This document shows, piece after piece, positions 32,201 to 42,169 of a stretch of DNA of 54,499 nt. Source of the DNA: a virus; the IMG/VR virus record IMGVR_UViG_3300031951_000212, positions 1 to 54,499 of that record; one strand, 5' to 3'. The notes under the pieces are model-generated. The model made no database searches, was not told the DNA's origin, and worked only from the letters and a program-made list of their open reading frames with translations. Positions within the stretch are counted from its first letter, which is position 1, and each line of letters opens with the position of its first letter. A program made the translations under genes and the position numbers.

Positions 32201-35200
32201 CTTAATATAAATAAATCATATGTCCCCTTTAATGCTGGTACATATTGATATGTTTTCCAATATGCAGACGAAAGTGTGTATATGAGATATAAACCAGATA
32301 ATATACTTTGTAAATGCTGAGTTGGTTGTGCGCTCAAATCTTTACCACCATCACCAACAAAATATTGATCAACCGTTAATATTCTGTTTTCATCCAAATC
32401 AATACCAGTTAATGCTGAACTAAACATCACGTTTATAGTATCGTATGGTTTTAAATAAGGAGATTGTGTAAATTTAGCAGTTACATTTTTATTTAAAGTT
32501 GAACCATATGGAACAGTTGCTGCTGTGATTGGAAACTGTCTTGTAACAAAATCAAATGGAACAGTTGTTGTATATGTTAACCCATTATATTCTGGGTATT
32601 TTGGACCTGTTGCTAATATGTTTATTTTGAGTCCTGTTTTTTGATAAAACTCACTCCTATATGGAAATTCTATAAATCCTAATTTAGATGAAAGTTGACC
32701 AGCGTATGTTTTTTCTGCGCCAACATAAACATTATAATTGTCTATACCGGTTGTTTTTGTTGCAGAGATATAAAAACCTTGTGTTTCCGATTTTTTGTTT
32801 CTATATGCAGTTGGTCCCTGTGCTAATGTATAATTATATTCATCGAGTAATTTAAGATACATTCCACTTAAACCCCATGTGTAAGGAGGGAAGACAATAA
32901 ATTCTAATTTTTTATTAAATTCATTGTATTCTTCTGTGAAAATTGTGAATTTAGTTTCTGTGTTTTGTGGAACAGACCAATTTGGAACTGTTGCACCCAA
33001 TGCACATAAGCTTATTGTTGTTGTTCTTATTGACGGGTTTACTATTTCATAAGTAAAAATAGCTATATCTGAAAACTTTGTAGATGATAACGTTTTTGTA
33101 GTACCATTATCGGAAACAGCTTTCCAACAAAAACTTTTTGCTTTAATTTTTGGTAAAACATCAGTGTTTGCAAAAAATTTAAAATAATTTGTGTCACTAT
33201 TTGGTCTTGTTAAAACATATTGTCCATTTCTAGTGTTTGAAATTTCGTTTGTGTTTGGAAATACATTGTATAACACACTAAAATCTGTATTAAAAACATT
33301 TATGCTTGGTGTTGACTCGTATATAAAATTATAAACACCAGATATTGGAGGACTTACTACATTAGAATATGCATAAACACTAATTAAATGTTTTAAAGGT
33401 GTTCCCTTGTTGTTGGCGTTATTTGGATCTATTAAATTTCCAATGTTTAAGTTTAATGCACTCAGGTTAAATGCAAAATTTTTCTCACCAAATTTATAAT
33501 CTCTGTTATTAATGTATTTTGCAGTTATTGGTATTGTTTTTGAATTATTTAAATTATCATAAGACCATGTCCAATATATTGGTAAAGTAGCTGGTAATGT
33601 ATATTTTACACCTTTAAAGTTTATTGCTGCTGATAACTGAATAGATTTTGAATTTTGGAGATTTAAAATAGATTTTGATAAATCTAATGAGAATTTTTTA
33701 TCAGAATAAACATTAAACAAAGTTTCGTCTGTTTGATAGTATGTTATTTGATCATACTTTTGAGATGATATAGAAACAGTTATATTATTAGGACCATATC
33801 CAGATACTCTTACTGTAGATGTTCTACTGTCAAGTTTAACAGCACTGTTGGGAATTATTCTTTGTAGAAATCTATTATTTGAATCTATAGCACTTATAAA
33901 ACAATTGTTTACTTCTGGTGTAAAATTCCAATTAATTAAACTGTTTGTTAAATCTTTATATGGGTATATGTTTATATTGTTTAAATGACTAACAGTTAAA
34001 TCTACAAAATTCTGTTCTTCATTCAATCTTTTTAAAAAGATGTTTCCAATCGGTTGTTGTCTATATCCATTTGCAAAATTAAATTTAACAACACTGAAAG
34101 AATCTATTGTGTTTCCTATGGATGTACTAAGAGAAGGTCTTAGTATTAAATCAATTTCTCCAAATTCGTTATTATACAAAATTTTAAAATTACCAGCTGA
34201 ATTTGCTGGAATCCATGGTGTAACATGTAAATTGTATGTATAATATGTTTTGTCATCTGGACTATAAAAACATGAAAATGTTGATAATAAACTTGAAAAG
34301 TAAGATACATCATCCACTGTTGTTTTTATAGGAATTAATTTAAAAACATCTTTTTCCGCATATGTTGATAAATCTAAAGATAAGGTGTTATAATCTGCAC
34401 ATAATTTGTTTAAAAACTTTGCAGAAAAAGTGTCTAATTCTGTAATAGCAGAAGACAAATAAAAATTTAAATTATTAGTTTCTGATTTTAAAGCATAACC
34501 TAAATCTGGTGAATCAAATGATAATATATAAGAATAATAATGTGGTGGGTATTCGGTATACCAACTAGTTTTAGTTGTATTAAAATCAGAAACAGGGGCT
34601 ATCAAAGAACTTAAAGATTGAACTGATTTGTTTGTTGTATCAATTAAAATTGAATTTACAGTATTGTGTACAGCATCGTTTAAAAGAAATGGATTATTGC
34701 AAATGTATCTTAATGAGAGATTAGATCCAGGTACACCAGAAACTAATGGTACTATGTTACCGCTTCTGTCATATGTTATGAAATTATAATATTTAAATGA
34801 TGATGTTGTAGTGTTTATATCACAACTCAATATACTGTTTTGAGTTGATTGTAACGGAAGATTAATGTTTACAGTACTTTGGACTAATTGCAAAGTTAAA
34901 TTAGATTTATCTTTATTTTTTAGAATATAACTACTACCAAATCCATTGTTGTTATCATATTCTTCCATGAAAAGATGCGCTAATCTAATATTTTCCCCAT
35001 TGATCAATTCATTTGGAGAAAACATAACATCATACGCAACCATAATTGTATCAGGTCTTATGAAGCTGTTATTTTTACCCAATACCGTGTTATATTTTAT
35101 TGGATTATAATAAGAAGTTGTGTTTGTTTTTGGTGTAAAATATATAACATTTTTTTTCGAAAATTGATCATTTCCACTTATCGAATAATATAAATTTACA

Positions 35201-35796
35201 TTTTGAGGAACACTTAAAAAGTTTTGTTTGTTTGATTTGTTTTCATAATGTTTTTTGAATGCTTGTCTTTCAGCATCATATGATAAAAAATTAAAATTAC
35301 AAGAACTTACTAAAACAGCAGATGTTACAAGCTCATAATTATTTGAACTTATTTTTCTGGCACTTATTGGTCTTAAAAATAATTTATGTGGATATAATAA
35401 ATAAGAAAAATTTATTGTTTCACTTGTATTTGTTTCTTCTAACTCGTTTATATCTTCAGAAACTATGTTTTTCTCTAGAGTAAAGTAATTAAAAAAATCG
35501 CCAGTGTTGTCTAGTCTTAATGAAGAAAGATTAAACACAAATCTTGAATTTTCATTAAAACTTAAAACTGTTCTCTGTAAGGCACTATCATAAGAATAAT
35601 TAGAATTAATGAATTCATATGTGTTTTTAATTGACTGACTATCAACTTCATTACTTGGTTCATTAAAATATTTAAATTTATTTTCTGCAAATAAATTTTC
35701 TAAATTAGGATCGATTATATCGAAATCCATTTTTACATTATAAACTTCATTTGGCCAATTGCCGCTTGGAGAAATTATAAAAGATTCTTGTGCCAT
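29266..35796 (-). CDS. Giant tail protein with Ig-like, LamG and NHL propeller domains (2176 aa)
   Basis: The longest gene in the window. About 1200 residues of beta-rich, Asn/Ser/Tyr-rich sequence come first. A LamG fold follows at about 1250-1460 (LVAFWKFNELSGTRFDATGNG, WTISYWEKLE, NKWNHVVFSATNKFLSVYINNKL, DAMGIWSRGLKSADVYNLYN), then a PKD-like segment near 1540-1580 (YTTPGVYNISFEVTYNTG). An NHL-type propeller lies at about 1720-1940 (YVYVTDTLRNKVYKFN, PVDITYSNDFVYVLDYGNKCVKQF, YVLTKKGIYKYSAAG). The C-terminus has Cys-containing segments (CFSPFCWSWKAMSCYN). Position next to baseplate genes suggests a baseplate- or fibre-associated structural protein. Confidence 0.65.
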   Translation of the reverse strand: MAQESFIISPSGNWPNEVYNVKMDFDIIDPNLENLFAENKFKYFNEPSNEVDSQSIKNTYEFINSNYSYDSALQRTVLSFNENSRFVFNLSSLRLDNTGDFFNYFTLEKNIVSEDINELEETNTSETINFSYLLYPHKLFLRPISARKISSNNYELVTSAVLVSSCNFNFLSYDAERQAFKKHYENKSNKQNFLSVPQNVNLYYSISGNDQFSKKNVIYFTPKTNTTSYYNPIKYNTVLGKNNSFIRPDTIMVAYDVMFSPNELINGENIRLAHLFMEEYDNNNGFGSSYILKNKDKSNLTLQLVQSTVNINLPLQSTQNSILSCDINTTTSSFKYYNFITYDRSGNIVPLVSGVPGSNLSLRYICNNPFLLNDAVHNTVNSILIDTTNKSVQSLSSLIAPVSDFNTTKTSWYTEYPPHYYSYILSFDSPDLGYALKSETNNLNFYLSSAITELDTFSAKFLNKLCADYNTLSLDLSTYAEKDVFKLIPIKTTVDDVSYFSSLLSTFSCFYSPDDKTYYTYNLHVTPWIPANSAGNFKILYNNEFGEIDLILRPSLSTSIGNTIDSFSVVKFNFANGYRQQPIGNIFLKRLNEEQNFVDLTVSHLNNINIYPYKDLTNSLINWNFTPEVNNCFISAIDSNNRFLQRIIPNSAVKLDSRTSTVRVSGYGPNNITVSISSQKYDQITYYQTDETLFNVYSDKKFSLDLSKSILNLQNSKSIQLSAAINFKGVKYTLPATLPIYWTWSYDNLNNSKTIPITAKYINNRDYKFGEKNFAFNLSALNLNIGNLIDPNNANNKGTPLKHLISVYAYSNVVSPPISGVYNFIYESTPSINVFNTDFSVLYNVFPNTNEISNTRNGQYVLTRPNSDTNYFKFFANTDVLPKIKAKSFCWKAVSDNGTTKTLSSTKFSDIAIFTYEIVNPSIRTTTISLCALGATVPNWSVPQNTETKFTIFTEEYNEFNKKLEFIVFPPYTWGLSGMYLKLLDEYNYTLAQGPTAYRNKKSETQGFYISATKTTGIDNYNVYVGAEKTYAGQLSSKLGFIEFPYRSEFYQKTGLKINILATGPKYPEYNGLTYTTTVPFDFVTRQFPITAATVPYGSTLNKNVTAKFTQSPYLKPYDTINVMFSSALTGIDLDENRILTVDQYFVGDGGKDLSAQPTQHLQSILSGLYLIYTLSSAYWKTYQYVPALKGTYDLFILSTGDPAVPLNVTKYKMNNLNLSVSGNMAMWIPPQTFDLYPTQPLTANLVAFWKFNELSGTRFDATGNGFNLKVTSLPEVSSLPLSAIGLIGNSLSAVSGVYLQTSGFDFGADWTISYWEKLEIEPTTSRRNNFITKSSDGSSVDPMSGITISTAPLILYDNSPKYNQAVIYNGPFVTKNKWNHVVFSATNKFLSVYINNKLIADEIFLSDALIDYIKTSNGYPFRINGLDKPVSLDAMGIWSRGLKSADVYNLYNAGSAVEHPFDTIIEFYSGERELWKLLNQTVTAGPVSLVAYSTSVMPEVFLSTYYATTGQTIFVQYETPENTQNIYISTYKTNFGENSGVSIYSDASSTIQYSYTTPGVYNISFEVTYNTGQVKNLSLEAPITIYQEWPKYDQRKIRLLNDTILSFGNESENTYNLEQINIQPNEFGDVDIFNTAIERLHSNFEYLRFNSQTIKSTSPTLFYGWLGCESSNTARGIQWNTRDYGFLEWNKPDLATSNPTNSFKNIKSISEVDGHFLVIDGTKIRAFSAGKIPFELTFENWNDVSPLIPNPISMDSFTDDTGHYVYVTDTLRNKVYKFNLDLSYVPQINIQLNIGSFGSKDEPNKFNSPVDITYSNDFVYVLDYGNKCVKQFTSDLNWAHTYYTVDFETYQPESVVVHPDKNISFVYVLTKNNRIYVFDQFSYDYFQVIELYETNDNSELLKISFDEVGDFIYVLTKKGIYKYSAAGIFVGNVDIPSSANLTYTDIQKSNFRSLLISTQNSILKIQDIVELFRVGDGLEQNFWTLDQLKLNREEFAEDINYNRSLLRLVQNIKNYRDIIDSKFVVVTEQLPAGIVSYFTLTPISTEDRPTFSDYIEDEDIGIAVNEFHIPQVLNREFKKIYDALDLLRDYLTVSDVRVQSGINKGCFSPFCWSWKAMSCYNLSLPVIRICNINPITYSELEENFPIKYATTTLWGAASSQCCDDFNATINPLYKT

Positions 35797-35809
35797 TTGT
35801 TTACGTTAA

Positions 35810-35815
35810 TATTTA
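35810..35815 (-). promoter_or_regulatory. Late-promoter-like TAAATA before gene 29266-35796
   Basis: CTAAATA, 13 nt before the ATG at 35796; same CTAAATATTAA core as before the gene at 24250. Confidence 0.45.
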
Positions 35816-35832
35816 GATGTAAAACCTCTGTT

Positions 35833-38800
35833 TCAATCATTATCCAGTAAATTTAATCCTCTGTATAATTCGTAATTAAATAATGTTTCCAACATACCTT
35901 CATCGCCTGACCAAATTTTATTAGATGAAACATTATAATTTAATGATGTATTTGAATTGTTCCAATCTATTATTCCTTCTAACTGGGAGTTTGGGGTACT
36001 TGGTACAAATTCAAAAAATTCATAATAATTTTTCCAATCAGATTCAAGTTTTATAAAATCAGCTAATACACTTATATTATAAGTTGAAAGAGAATTAATA
36101 ACACCGGTGTTAATTAAATTATATTTATTTAAAGATTTTATTTTTAATACAACTGGTGTTCCCGCCGAAACAACGTATGTATTTGAATTTAATAAATTTC
36201 CTCTATTTAAATTACCTGTTGTTTCATAATCAATAAAACTATTTGTTGTTTTGTCAAAAGTTCCCCAAAGTTTAGTTTTATTAATACTTGCCAAATCCAT
36301 TAATCTTTTAATTAATAATGGATAATTCAATCTATAATCATCTGTATTTAAATCAATAGATTCTGCTAAATCGTATAATGAATTTATTGTGCAAACATCT
36401 ATATCTTTTTGATTTCTTAAAAAATTTGAAATTTTCTCATAAGACATGACACCTAAATCATCTTGTGATTCTTTTCCAAAGATTGATGTTAAAAAGTTAT
36501 TAAACAAATTAGAACTTTCACGTAAGGAAGGAATAAATGAAACAGATTTGATTTGTTCTGCTAAATCATGATTTTCATTTATTTTGAAAAAAATAAATGG
36601 ATTTTTTTCATAAAAATCAAGTTTTCTTGATTCTCCAGTTATTTGTTTTGTATATGTATTAGTTTGAAAATATTTGTTATTCCAACGCCAACCAGTCCAA
36701 TCTCCGGTTACTTTCATTTCACTTATCCAAGGATGATACTCCATCAGAGTTGGTGCTGATTTATTTAATAAAATTCCTAAGAAGTAATCAATATCTAAAA
36801 TATTTTCTTGGGTGGATGGGTAAAAATTAAATCCTTTTGGATTTACATAAAAATTATCTATAATTGTTTTTTTGTTTATGTCAAAAATTACTATTTTGTT
36901 TTCTAAAGAATTTATAACAAAAATATTACTTTTACCATCAAACGCAATCCCCTTTAATGCTGTATCTTCTATATTTCCCAATACATCAATATAAATTGGT
37001 TCTGATGCAACTTTAGTTCCAGATGTTTTGATATACTCAGTTGGTGTTATCCCTAACTCAACTTGAGCACCCCAAGCATTTAAACCTACACTTTTTACTC
37101 CTGTTAATTCAAAGGAAGATGTTCCATAATATGTAGATGATATACCATCATGCAAAGAAATTATAAAATTAGAATTGTTTGTTGTGTTTCCAGAAATATA
37201 GCATCTATACCATCCTTCATCTGCTTCTACTAATCCAGCAGAGCCATTTTTAATAGAATATGTTTTTGCAGTAAGATCAAATACAGTAGATGCATATATT
37301 CCATTATTTCCAGATAATGACAATTGTGCATGTGCTCTATTTTCTGGCTTTAAATATATTGATGCAACCTGATTGCCACTAATATAAAAACTATTACTTG
37401 TAAGATTATATTCTGATAAATTATTATTATTTTCAACTATATAAGAACCGGTGTTTGTATAATCTGGAGCAATTTCTGCATTTTTAACAACAATAACATT
37501 TTGTTTTGTCCAATATGAATTTTCAAAATTTTGTGACCAATTTAATACGTTTTCATAAGAATTTTTATATAAATAATTTTTTGTATCAACCCAATTTGGT
37601 ATATTTGAATATATATCATTCAATGGAATTTTATATGATTTAAATGTATCATTTTCAATACAACCAATATATTGATAACTAAACGTAAACCAAGGATTTT
37701 GATTAACATCAATTGTTAAATAATTTAATCCATTAAAAGGACCGAATGTACTTAAAACAACACCGTTTGTGTTTCTTTTTTGTAAAAAATTTGAATTTCT
37801 ATATACATTATTTGATAATGCAATCCAAACGTTGTCGTTTTTATCACACAAAATTTCTTGTGGTGATGTGCAAAGAGGAAAATAAATTGAACTTAAAACA
37901 ATTCCATTTGAAGATACTTTCGACACATAACTACTAAATGGGTTTGAAAATGTTATCCATGCATTATTTTTTGTATCAGTATCTACGCCGGTTGGGTTTA
38001 TAAAATTTTGAAAATATGTTATACTATCGGAAGTTACTTTATAATAAGTGCTATCATACACCCATTCAAACGGAACATCGTATTGTGATTGTTCTAATAA
38101 TGCAGTTGATGGATATGTGTGAGTTAATGGTTCAACAGCAAACAATAAATTTCCACTACTGTCAAACTTTAAAGTTGATGTTGTGTCATGCAAAGTAACC
38201 CAAATGTTTTGATCTCCATCTAATGCACAATAAGCAGGAGATGCAAATTTAACATTCAAAAGTTTTTTAAAATCTATTGAACAAAGAATATTCCCATTTG
38301 TAGAAACTCTATACATTTTATCCAAATCAGAATCAATACACCACGCATGATAATTTGGTAAATTCATTGCAGCAATACACTCTATACCATGAATACCGGT
38401 AATAGCCGTAGCATCAGTGTTAAAATCTGGTTTTGTTAATAATGGCATTTCAAATGATTTTATTACTGCTTTATCTTGATTATTAATAGTTTTATTATTA
38501 AAATATAAACTAGCGGTGTGCGGATTTTTAATATATTGTACCGTGTTTAATAAACCAGATGAGCCATTTGGTATCCATATTGTGGGATTAAATTGGTTCG
38601 CTGATAAATTTGGTAGTTTAAATATCGCAGACGCTGTCAATGATTGATTTAATGCTGAGTTTGAAACATTAAAAAATCCTTTATAATAACCAGCAACTTT
38701 GTATGTTGTGTCATCTATATACTTGAATTCAAAAGGTTTAGGTGAAATATTTGAACTTAAGTTTATAAACCCTACACTTAAAGGAACTGATGCTGTATTA

Positions 38801-39750
38801 TCGTAAGGTATATATTCTGTAAAAAAGGAATCTGGTTGAAGTAATTTAACACCATTTCCATCTGGGTGTGTATCTTTATACTCTAAAGTTTTAAAAGTTG
38901 GATTTATTATTAATGGTATGTCAGAGTTTACCCATCTTGGATTTGAGTGTTCTCTTATGCCGTTTTCTGTTATTCTTAAGTTGTCTGGTGTTCTCCACAA
39001 AACAATGTATGGAACAATTGCTTGAGCTAAACTGTTACTTAAGTTTGGTAAACCTTCGTTTATATTTTTAAAATCTTTTGATATACTAATTGCACTTGTT
39101 TGCAATGTTGCTATGATTGTTGTATATGGTTGATTATTAAAAGCCAAATCAAAATTATAAAAATCATCAACAAAATAAAATTCAGCTGTTCCAGTTACAC
39201 CAGCAACTAATCCATTCTCATCAAGTTTTCCATCTTCATTTGCTTTTATTATCGTGTCTGTTGTTTTTATATGTGATATTTGATTTCCATCTTTATCTAA
39301 AAACCTCCATTGTGGTCTTAAAAAAGTCCATTTATTATTAGGGTCTTGTGGTGAATATGATCTAGAATAATTTGCATATAAATCAATAACGTGTGGCTCT
39401 GTACTAGATGATGTTATGTTTACTTTAAATGGATATCTGTTTAAATGGCCAGCAAATGTTGGTGGTGGAACGAAATCAAAATAGACGGAATCATTTAAAA
39501 ATAAATCTACATTTATTTTTTTTTGAAAAAGATCAAATGCACTGCCATTATAGTAAGCATTCAATATTACGTTATAAGAACTTGGGTTTAAATATATGTG
39601 AGATGGTGTTTTTTCTCTACTTCTAACGCCATCACCAAAATCCCATAAAAATTTTGTATATGCTTTTTGATTTAATACACCAGCATCAAAATTAAATCTT
39701 GTTATGTTGACATAACCATCTGTTTTTGAAACTGAAAATTCCGTTGCCAT
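35833..39750 (-). CDS. Large baseplate-region protein with PKD, propeller and carbohydrate-binding-like domains (1305 aa)
   Basis: A PKD core WDFGDGVRSREKTPSHIY sits at about 35-55. An NHL/Vgb-like propeller spans about 450-710 (YCALDGDQNIWVTLHD, GVDTDTKNNAWITFSN, EILCDKNDNVWIALSN). A jelly-roll carbohydrate-binding-like domain lies at about 735-915 (NVLNWSQNFENSYWTKQNV ... GLNAWGAQVELGITPTEYI). More propeller-like sequence (GIAFDGKSNIFVINS) and a mixed C-terminal domain (1010-1305) with helices follow. It lies 10 nt after gp6 in the same direction, so it probably attaches to the baseplate. No enzyme motif seen. Confidence 0.65.
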   Translation of the reverse strand: MATEFSVSKTDGYVNITRFNFDAGVLNQKAYTKFLWDFGDGVRSREKTPSHIYLNPSSYNVILNAYYNGSAFDLFQKKINVDLFLNDSVYFDFVPPPTFAGHLNRYPFKVNITSSSTEPHVIDLYANYSRSYSPQDPNNKWTFLRPQWRFLDKDGNQISHIKTTDTIIKANEDGKLDENGLVAGVTGTAEFYFVDDFYNFDLAFNNQPYTTIIATLQTSAISISKDFKNINEGLPNLSNSLAQAIVPYIVLWRTPDNLRITENGIREHSNPRWVNSDIPLIINPTFKTLEYKDTHPDGNGVKLLQPDSFFTEYIPYDNTASVPLSVGFINLSSNISPKPFEFKYIDDTTYKVAGYYKGFFNVSNSALNQSLTASAIFKLPNLSANQFNPTIWIPNGSSGLLNTVQYIKNPHTASLYFNNKTINNQDKAVIKSFEMPLLTKPDFNTDATAITGIHGIECIAAMNLPNYHAWCIDSDLDKMYRVSTNGNILCSIDFKKLLNVKFASPAYCALDGDQNIWVTLHDTTSTLKFDSSGNLLFAVEPLTHTYPSTALLEQSQYDVPFEWVYDSTYYKVTSDSITYFQNFINPTGVDTDTKNNAWITFSNPFSSYVSKVSSNGIVLSSIYFPLCTSPQEILCDKNDNVWIALSNNVYRNSNFLQKRNTNGVVLSTFGPFNGLNYLTIDVNQNPWFTFSYQYIGCIENDTFKSYKIPLNDIYSNIPNWVDTKNYLYKNSYENVLNWSQNFENSYWTKQNVIVVKNAEIAPDYTNTGSYIVENNNNLSEYNLTSNSFYISGNQVASIYLKPENRAHAQLSLSGNNGIYASTVFDLTAKTYSIKNGSAGLVEADEGWYRCYISGNTTNNSNFIISLHDGISSTYYGTSSFELTGVKSVGLNAWGAQVELGITPTEYIKTSGTKVASEPIYIDVLGNIEDTALKGIAFDGKSNIFVINSLENKIVIFDINKKTIIDNFYVNPKGFNFYPSTQENILDIDYFLGILLNKSAPTLMEYHPWISEMKVTGDWTGWRWNNKYFQTNTYTKQITGESRKLDFYEKNPFIFFKINENHDLAEQIKSVSFIPSLRESSNLFNNFLTSIFGKESQDDLGVMSYEKISNFLRNQKDIDVCTINSLYDLAESIDLNTDDYRLNYPLLIKRLMDLASINKTKLWGTFDKTTNSFIDYETTGNLNRGNLLNSNTYVVSAGTPVVLKIKSLNKYNLINTGVINSLSTYNISVLADFIKLESDWKNYYEFFEFVPSTPNSQLEGIIDWNNSNTSLNYNVSSNKIWSGDEGMLETLFNYELYRGLNLLDND

Positions 39751-39760
39751 ATTTTATGTA

Positions 39761-41566
39761 TTAAAAATCTGAAATTTTAATAGAACCTGTTGTTTCTATT
39801 ATTTTTATTTTAGATGAAACGTTTTCAATATTGTTAAAAATTGGATATTTAAAACTTTCAAGTTGAATATTTTGAGTATATACTTCTGAATCAGCTAATG
39901 GATAATAATAGTTCCAAACTAATAAAGAAACACCTTCAATGTATGAATCTGTATCAGATCTATAGGTTTGAACTTTCTTAACGCCATCTATATTCAATAT
40001 GCTAGTAGATAATTGATATATATCAATTAACTGACCAAGTTTATTTTCTTGTCTTTTAAATGTGTTTTTTAACAACATTTGAATATCAGATAAAATTGCA
40101 GAATTTGATCTTCTGCTGTTTGCCTCTTTTGTTATTGCTAAATAAGAAGAATCCAGATCGTTTGGTGATGCATCAGAACCAACCTTTTCTACATAAAAAT
40201 CTAAATACATATAAACAGGATCCATTGGAACTATTTGTGATGTCAGTGTTTTGCTTTGCTGAAGACCACTTATTATAAGTTCTTTCTGTGCTGGTGCTAT
40301 GTATTTTTGTGATTCACTTTTTGGAACCATGTAAACATATAAATTGTTAAAATTACAACTATTTGCAAATTTTATTTGATTTAACAAAATTTGATTATCG
40401 TCCTGTGGTTTATTTAAACCTATGTTGTAAAGATATCTTATATGACTTCTTAAGTAATCATCGTTGTTAACAACTCTAACATCTGTTAATAAATTTGAAT
40501 AATTTGTTTTTATAAAAGTCTCATAATCATTAGACGTTACAAGTCTGTATTGTGATCTGAAATTTTTAGCTGCGTTTTTTCTTATATCAGATACATTTTC
40601 TTCATCAGAATAATACGTAGAAGGATAATCGTTTTGTGTCTGTACGTATTGTAAATTGTTTGGTGATAAAATTTCTCCAAATGTGTTTAAAGAAATATCG
40701 GTATATATTTCTTTAAATCTTAAAGAATTGTATGTTACAATTTTTGATAAATTTATTGCACCGGGTCCTATATTTGAAACGTCTTTATCTATGTTCAAAT
40801 AGTAAATCGCAACCTGATCACCTTCTTTTAGTTTTTTACCGTTTATATCGTCTCCAAACTTAATTTCATATCTTTTGTTTTCATTAAAACGAATTTGGTA
40901 TATGTTATCATTTGGTCCATATAAAAATGTTTCTGGAACTCTATCCCATTCTTCCCAAGTATTTCTATCTTTTTGTTTAACAAAAATAAAAATATTAAAA
41001 TGGTCTACATAAACAGAATCGTTTAATGCCAAATAGACTATTTCGTTTTCAATTCCTAATGCAGTATGTGTTGGATACTCTTGGAACAATCCTTGATATA
41101 AAAGATATCTATTTGATACATCACTTATTACGGCTTCTCCGTCGGTTGGTTTATAAAACTTTATATCAGTATTAAAAGAATAATATGTTCCACCAACAGA
41201 AATATAACTAAATCGAGGTATTACATAATTTTTAATTGGTAAATTTTGACTTGTATTCAAAACAAATGGAACGTTTTGTCCTAGTCTTCCAATTGGATTA
41301 TAATTTAAAATTTTTACCAACCTATTCATGTTCTCATATATCTGAGTTTCTGAATACATTGATTCTGATGAAGTCTTATTCAAGTAATATAGTAGTGTGC
41401 TGAAAGAAAAACTAATAACATCTATCAATGCAGAAAGATTTGAACCTTGATAGTTTTGATCAGTAAAAACTTCACCTTGGTTCAATCTACTAACAATTAA
41501 GTCTCTTATGCTAGTAGCATCAAAACTAACGTATGAATTTTTATTTAATAAATTATCGGTTGCCAT
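39761..41566 (-). CDS. 6: Baseplate wedge protein gp6
   Basis: 601 residues (T4 gp6 is 660). The N-terminal region FTDQNYQGSNLSALIDVISFSFSTLLYYLN and the Arg/Glu-rich middle (NKRYEIKFGDDINGKKLKEGDQVAIYYLN) are characteristic of gp6. The C-terminal half is the baseplate J-like part (NDYETFIKTNYSNLLTDVRVVNNDD; RRSNSAILSDIQMLLKN). In T4, gp6 dimers tie neighbouring wedges into the inner baseplate ring and interact with gp25. The gene for gp25 is immediately upstream, 15 nt away, as expected for this module. Confidence 0.85.
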   Translation of the reverse strand: MATDNLLNKNSYVSFDATSIRDLIVSRLNQGEVFTDQNYQGSNLSALIDVISFSFSTLLYYLNKTSSESMYSETQIYENMNRLVKILNYNPIGRLGQNVPFVLNTSQNLPIKNYVIPRFSYISVGGTYYSFNTDIKFYKPTDGEAVISDVSNRYLLYQGLFQEYPTHTALGIENEIVYLALNDSVYVDHFNIFIFVKQKDRNTWEEWDRVPETFLYGPNDNIYQIRFNENKRYEIKFGDDINGKKLKEGDQVAIYYLNIDKDVSNIGPGAINLSKIVTYNSLRFKEIYTDISLNTFGEILSPNNLQYVQTQNDYPSTYYSDEENVSDIRKNAAKNFRSQYRLVTSNDYETFIKTNYSNLLTDVRVVNNDDYLRSHIRYLYNIGLNKPQDDNQILLNQIKFANSCNFNNLYVYMVPKSESQKYIAPAQKELIISGLQQSKTLTSQIVPMDPVYMYLDFYVEKVGSDASPNDLDSSYLAITKEANSRRSNSAILSDIQMLLKNTFKRQENKLGQLIDIYQLSTSILNIDGVKKVQTYRSDTDSYIEGVSLLVWNYYYPLADSEVYTQNIQLESFKYPIFNNIENVSSKIKIIETTGSIKISDF

Positions 41567-41581
41567 TATATTATAATTACC

Positions 41582-42088
41582 TTATATTGAAATTTGTCCC
41601 CCATATTGAGCTAATATATTTAGAACACTTTCTTTTTTAAATTCTAAAAATCTATATGCAACGCTAATATTATATTGACTTTGATCTGGATTAGGTAAGA
41701 CCAAAATTTTTAGTACCTCTATTCTTGGTTCATATTTTTCTAATGATGTTAGTATGTCATCACCTATTGCTCTTGCATAAATTTCTGTTATTGGTTCAAA
41801 CAAATATTGTTCTAATGAAGAACCAAATTCAGGTGTCAAAAGTTTTTGTCCTTTTCTAGTTGAAAAAATGTTTCTAACCGAATTTCTTATAGCTTCCAAA
41901 TCATTATCCACTAATATATCATTTGTATCAGATGGTGTTTTTCCAACCCCAATACTTTTTGCCGTTATAATGTCTAAATGTAAATCAGTGTAAACAGTTT
42001 TTACAACTTCAACCTTTGTAGATGGTGTTGTGTATTGGTTGTTTACCTGTTTAGGTCTTACTAAATTGTTTAAATCTATTGTTGCCAC
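41582..42088 (-). CDS. 25: Baseplate wedge protein gp25 (lysozyme-like family)
   Basis: 168 residues from a GTG start at 42088 (VATIDLNN); the longer frame would need a TTG at 42115 with no other support. The family core is clear: AIRNSVRNIFSTRKGQKLLTPEFG, SSLEQYLFEPITEIYARAI and the EPRIEVL motif typical of the gp25/GPW family. In T4, gp25 sits at the baseplate-sheath interface and helps nucleate the sheath. It is the first gene of the leftward tail run and is divergent from the gene at 42170. Confidence 0.85.
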   Translation of the reverse strand: MATIDLNNLVRPKQVNNQYTTPSTKVEVVKTVYTDLHLDIITAKSIGVGKTPSDTNDILVDNDLEAIRNSVRNIFSTRKGQKLLTPEFGSSLEQYLFEPITEIYARAIGDDILTSLEKYEPRIEVLKILVLPNPDQSQYNISVAYRFLEFKKESVLNILAQYGGQISI

Positions 42089-42151
42089 TCTGTAAATACT
42101 TATTTGAAAAATCAATTAATCGATTTATATGGTTTTTGATGCTTTCAAAAG

Positions 42152-42157
42152 TAAATA
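42152..42157 (+). promoter_or_regulatory. Late-promoter-like TAAATA before gene 42170-42688
   Basis: GTAAATA, 12 nt before the ATG at 42170 on the plus strand. Confidence 0.45.
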
Positions 42158-42169
42158 TATTATAATACC

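Noticed and set aside
42088-42115. TTG start adding 9 residues to gp25
   Set aside because: TTG is a rare start and the GTG at 42088 gives the VATIDLNN beginning that fits the family length.
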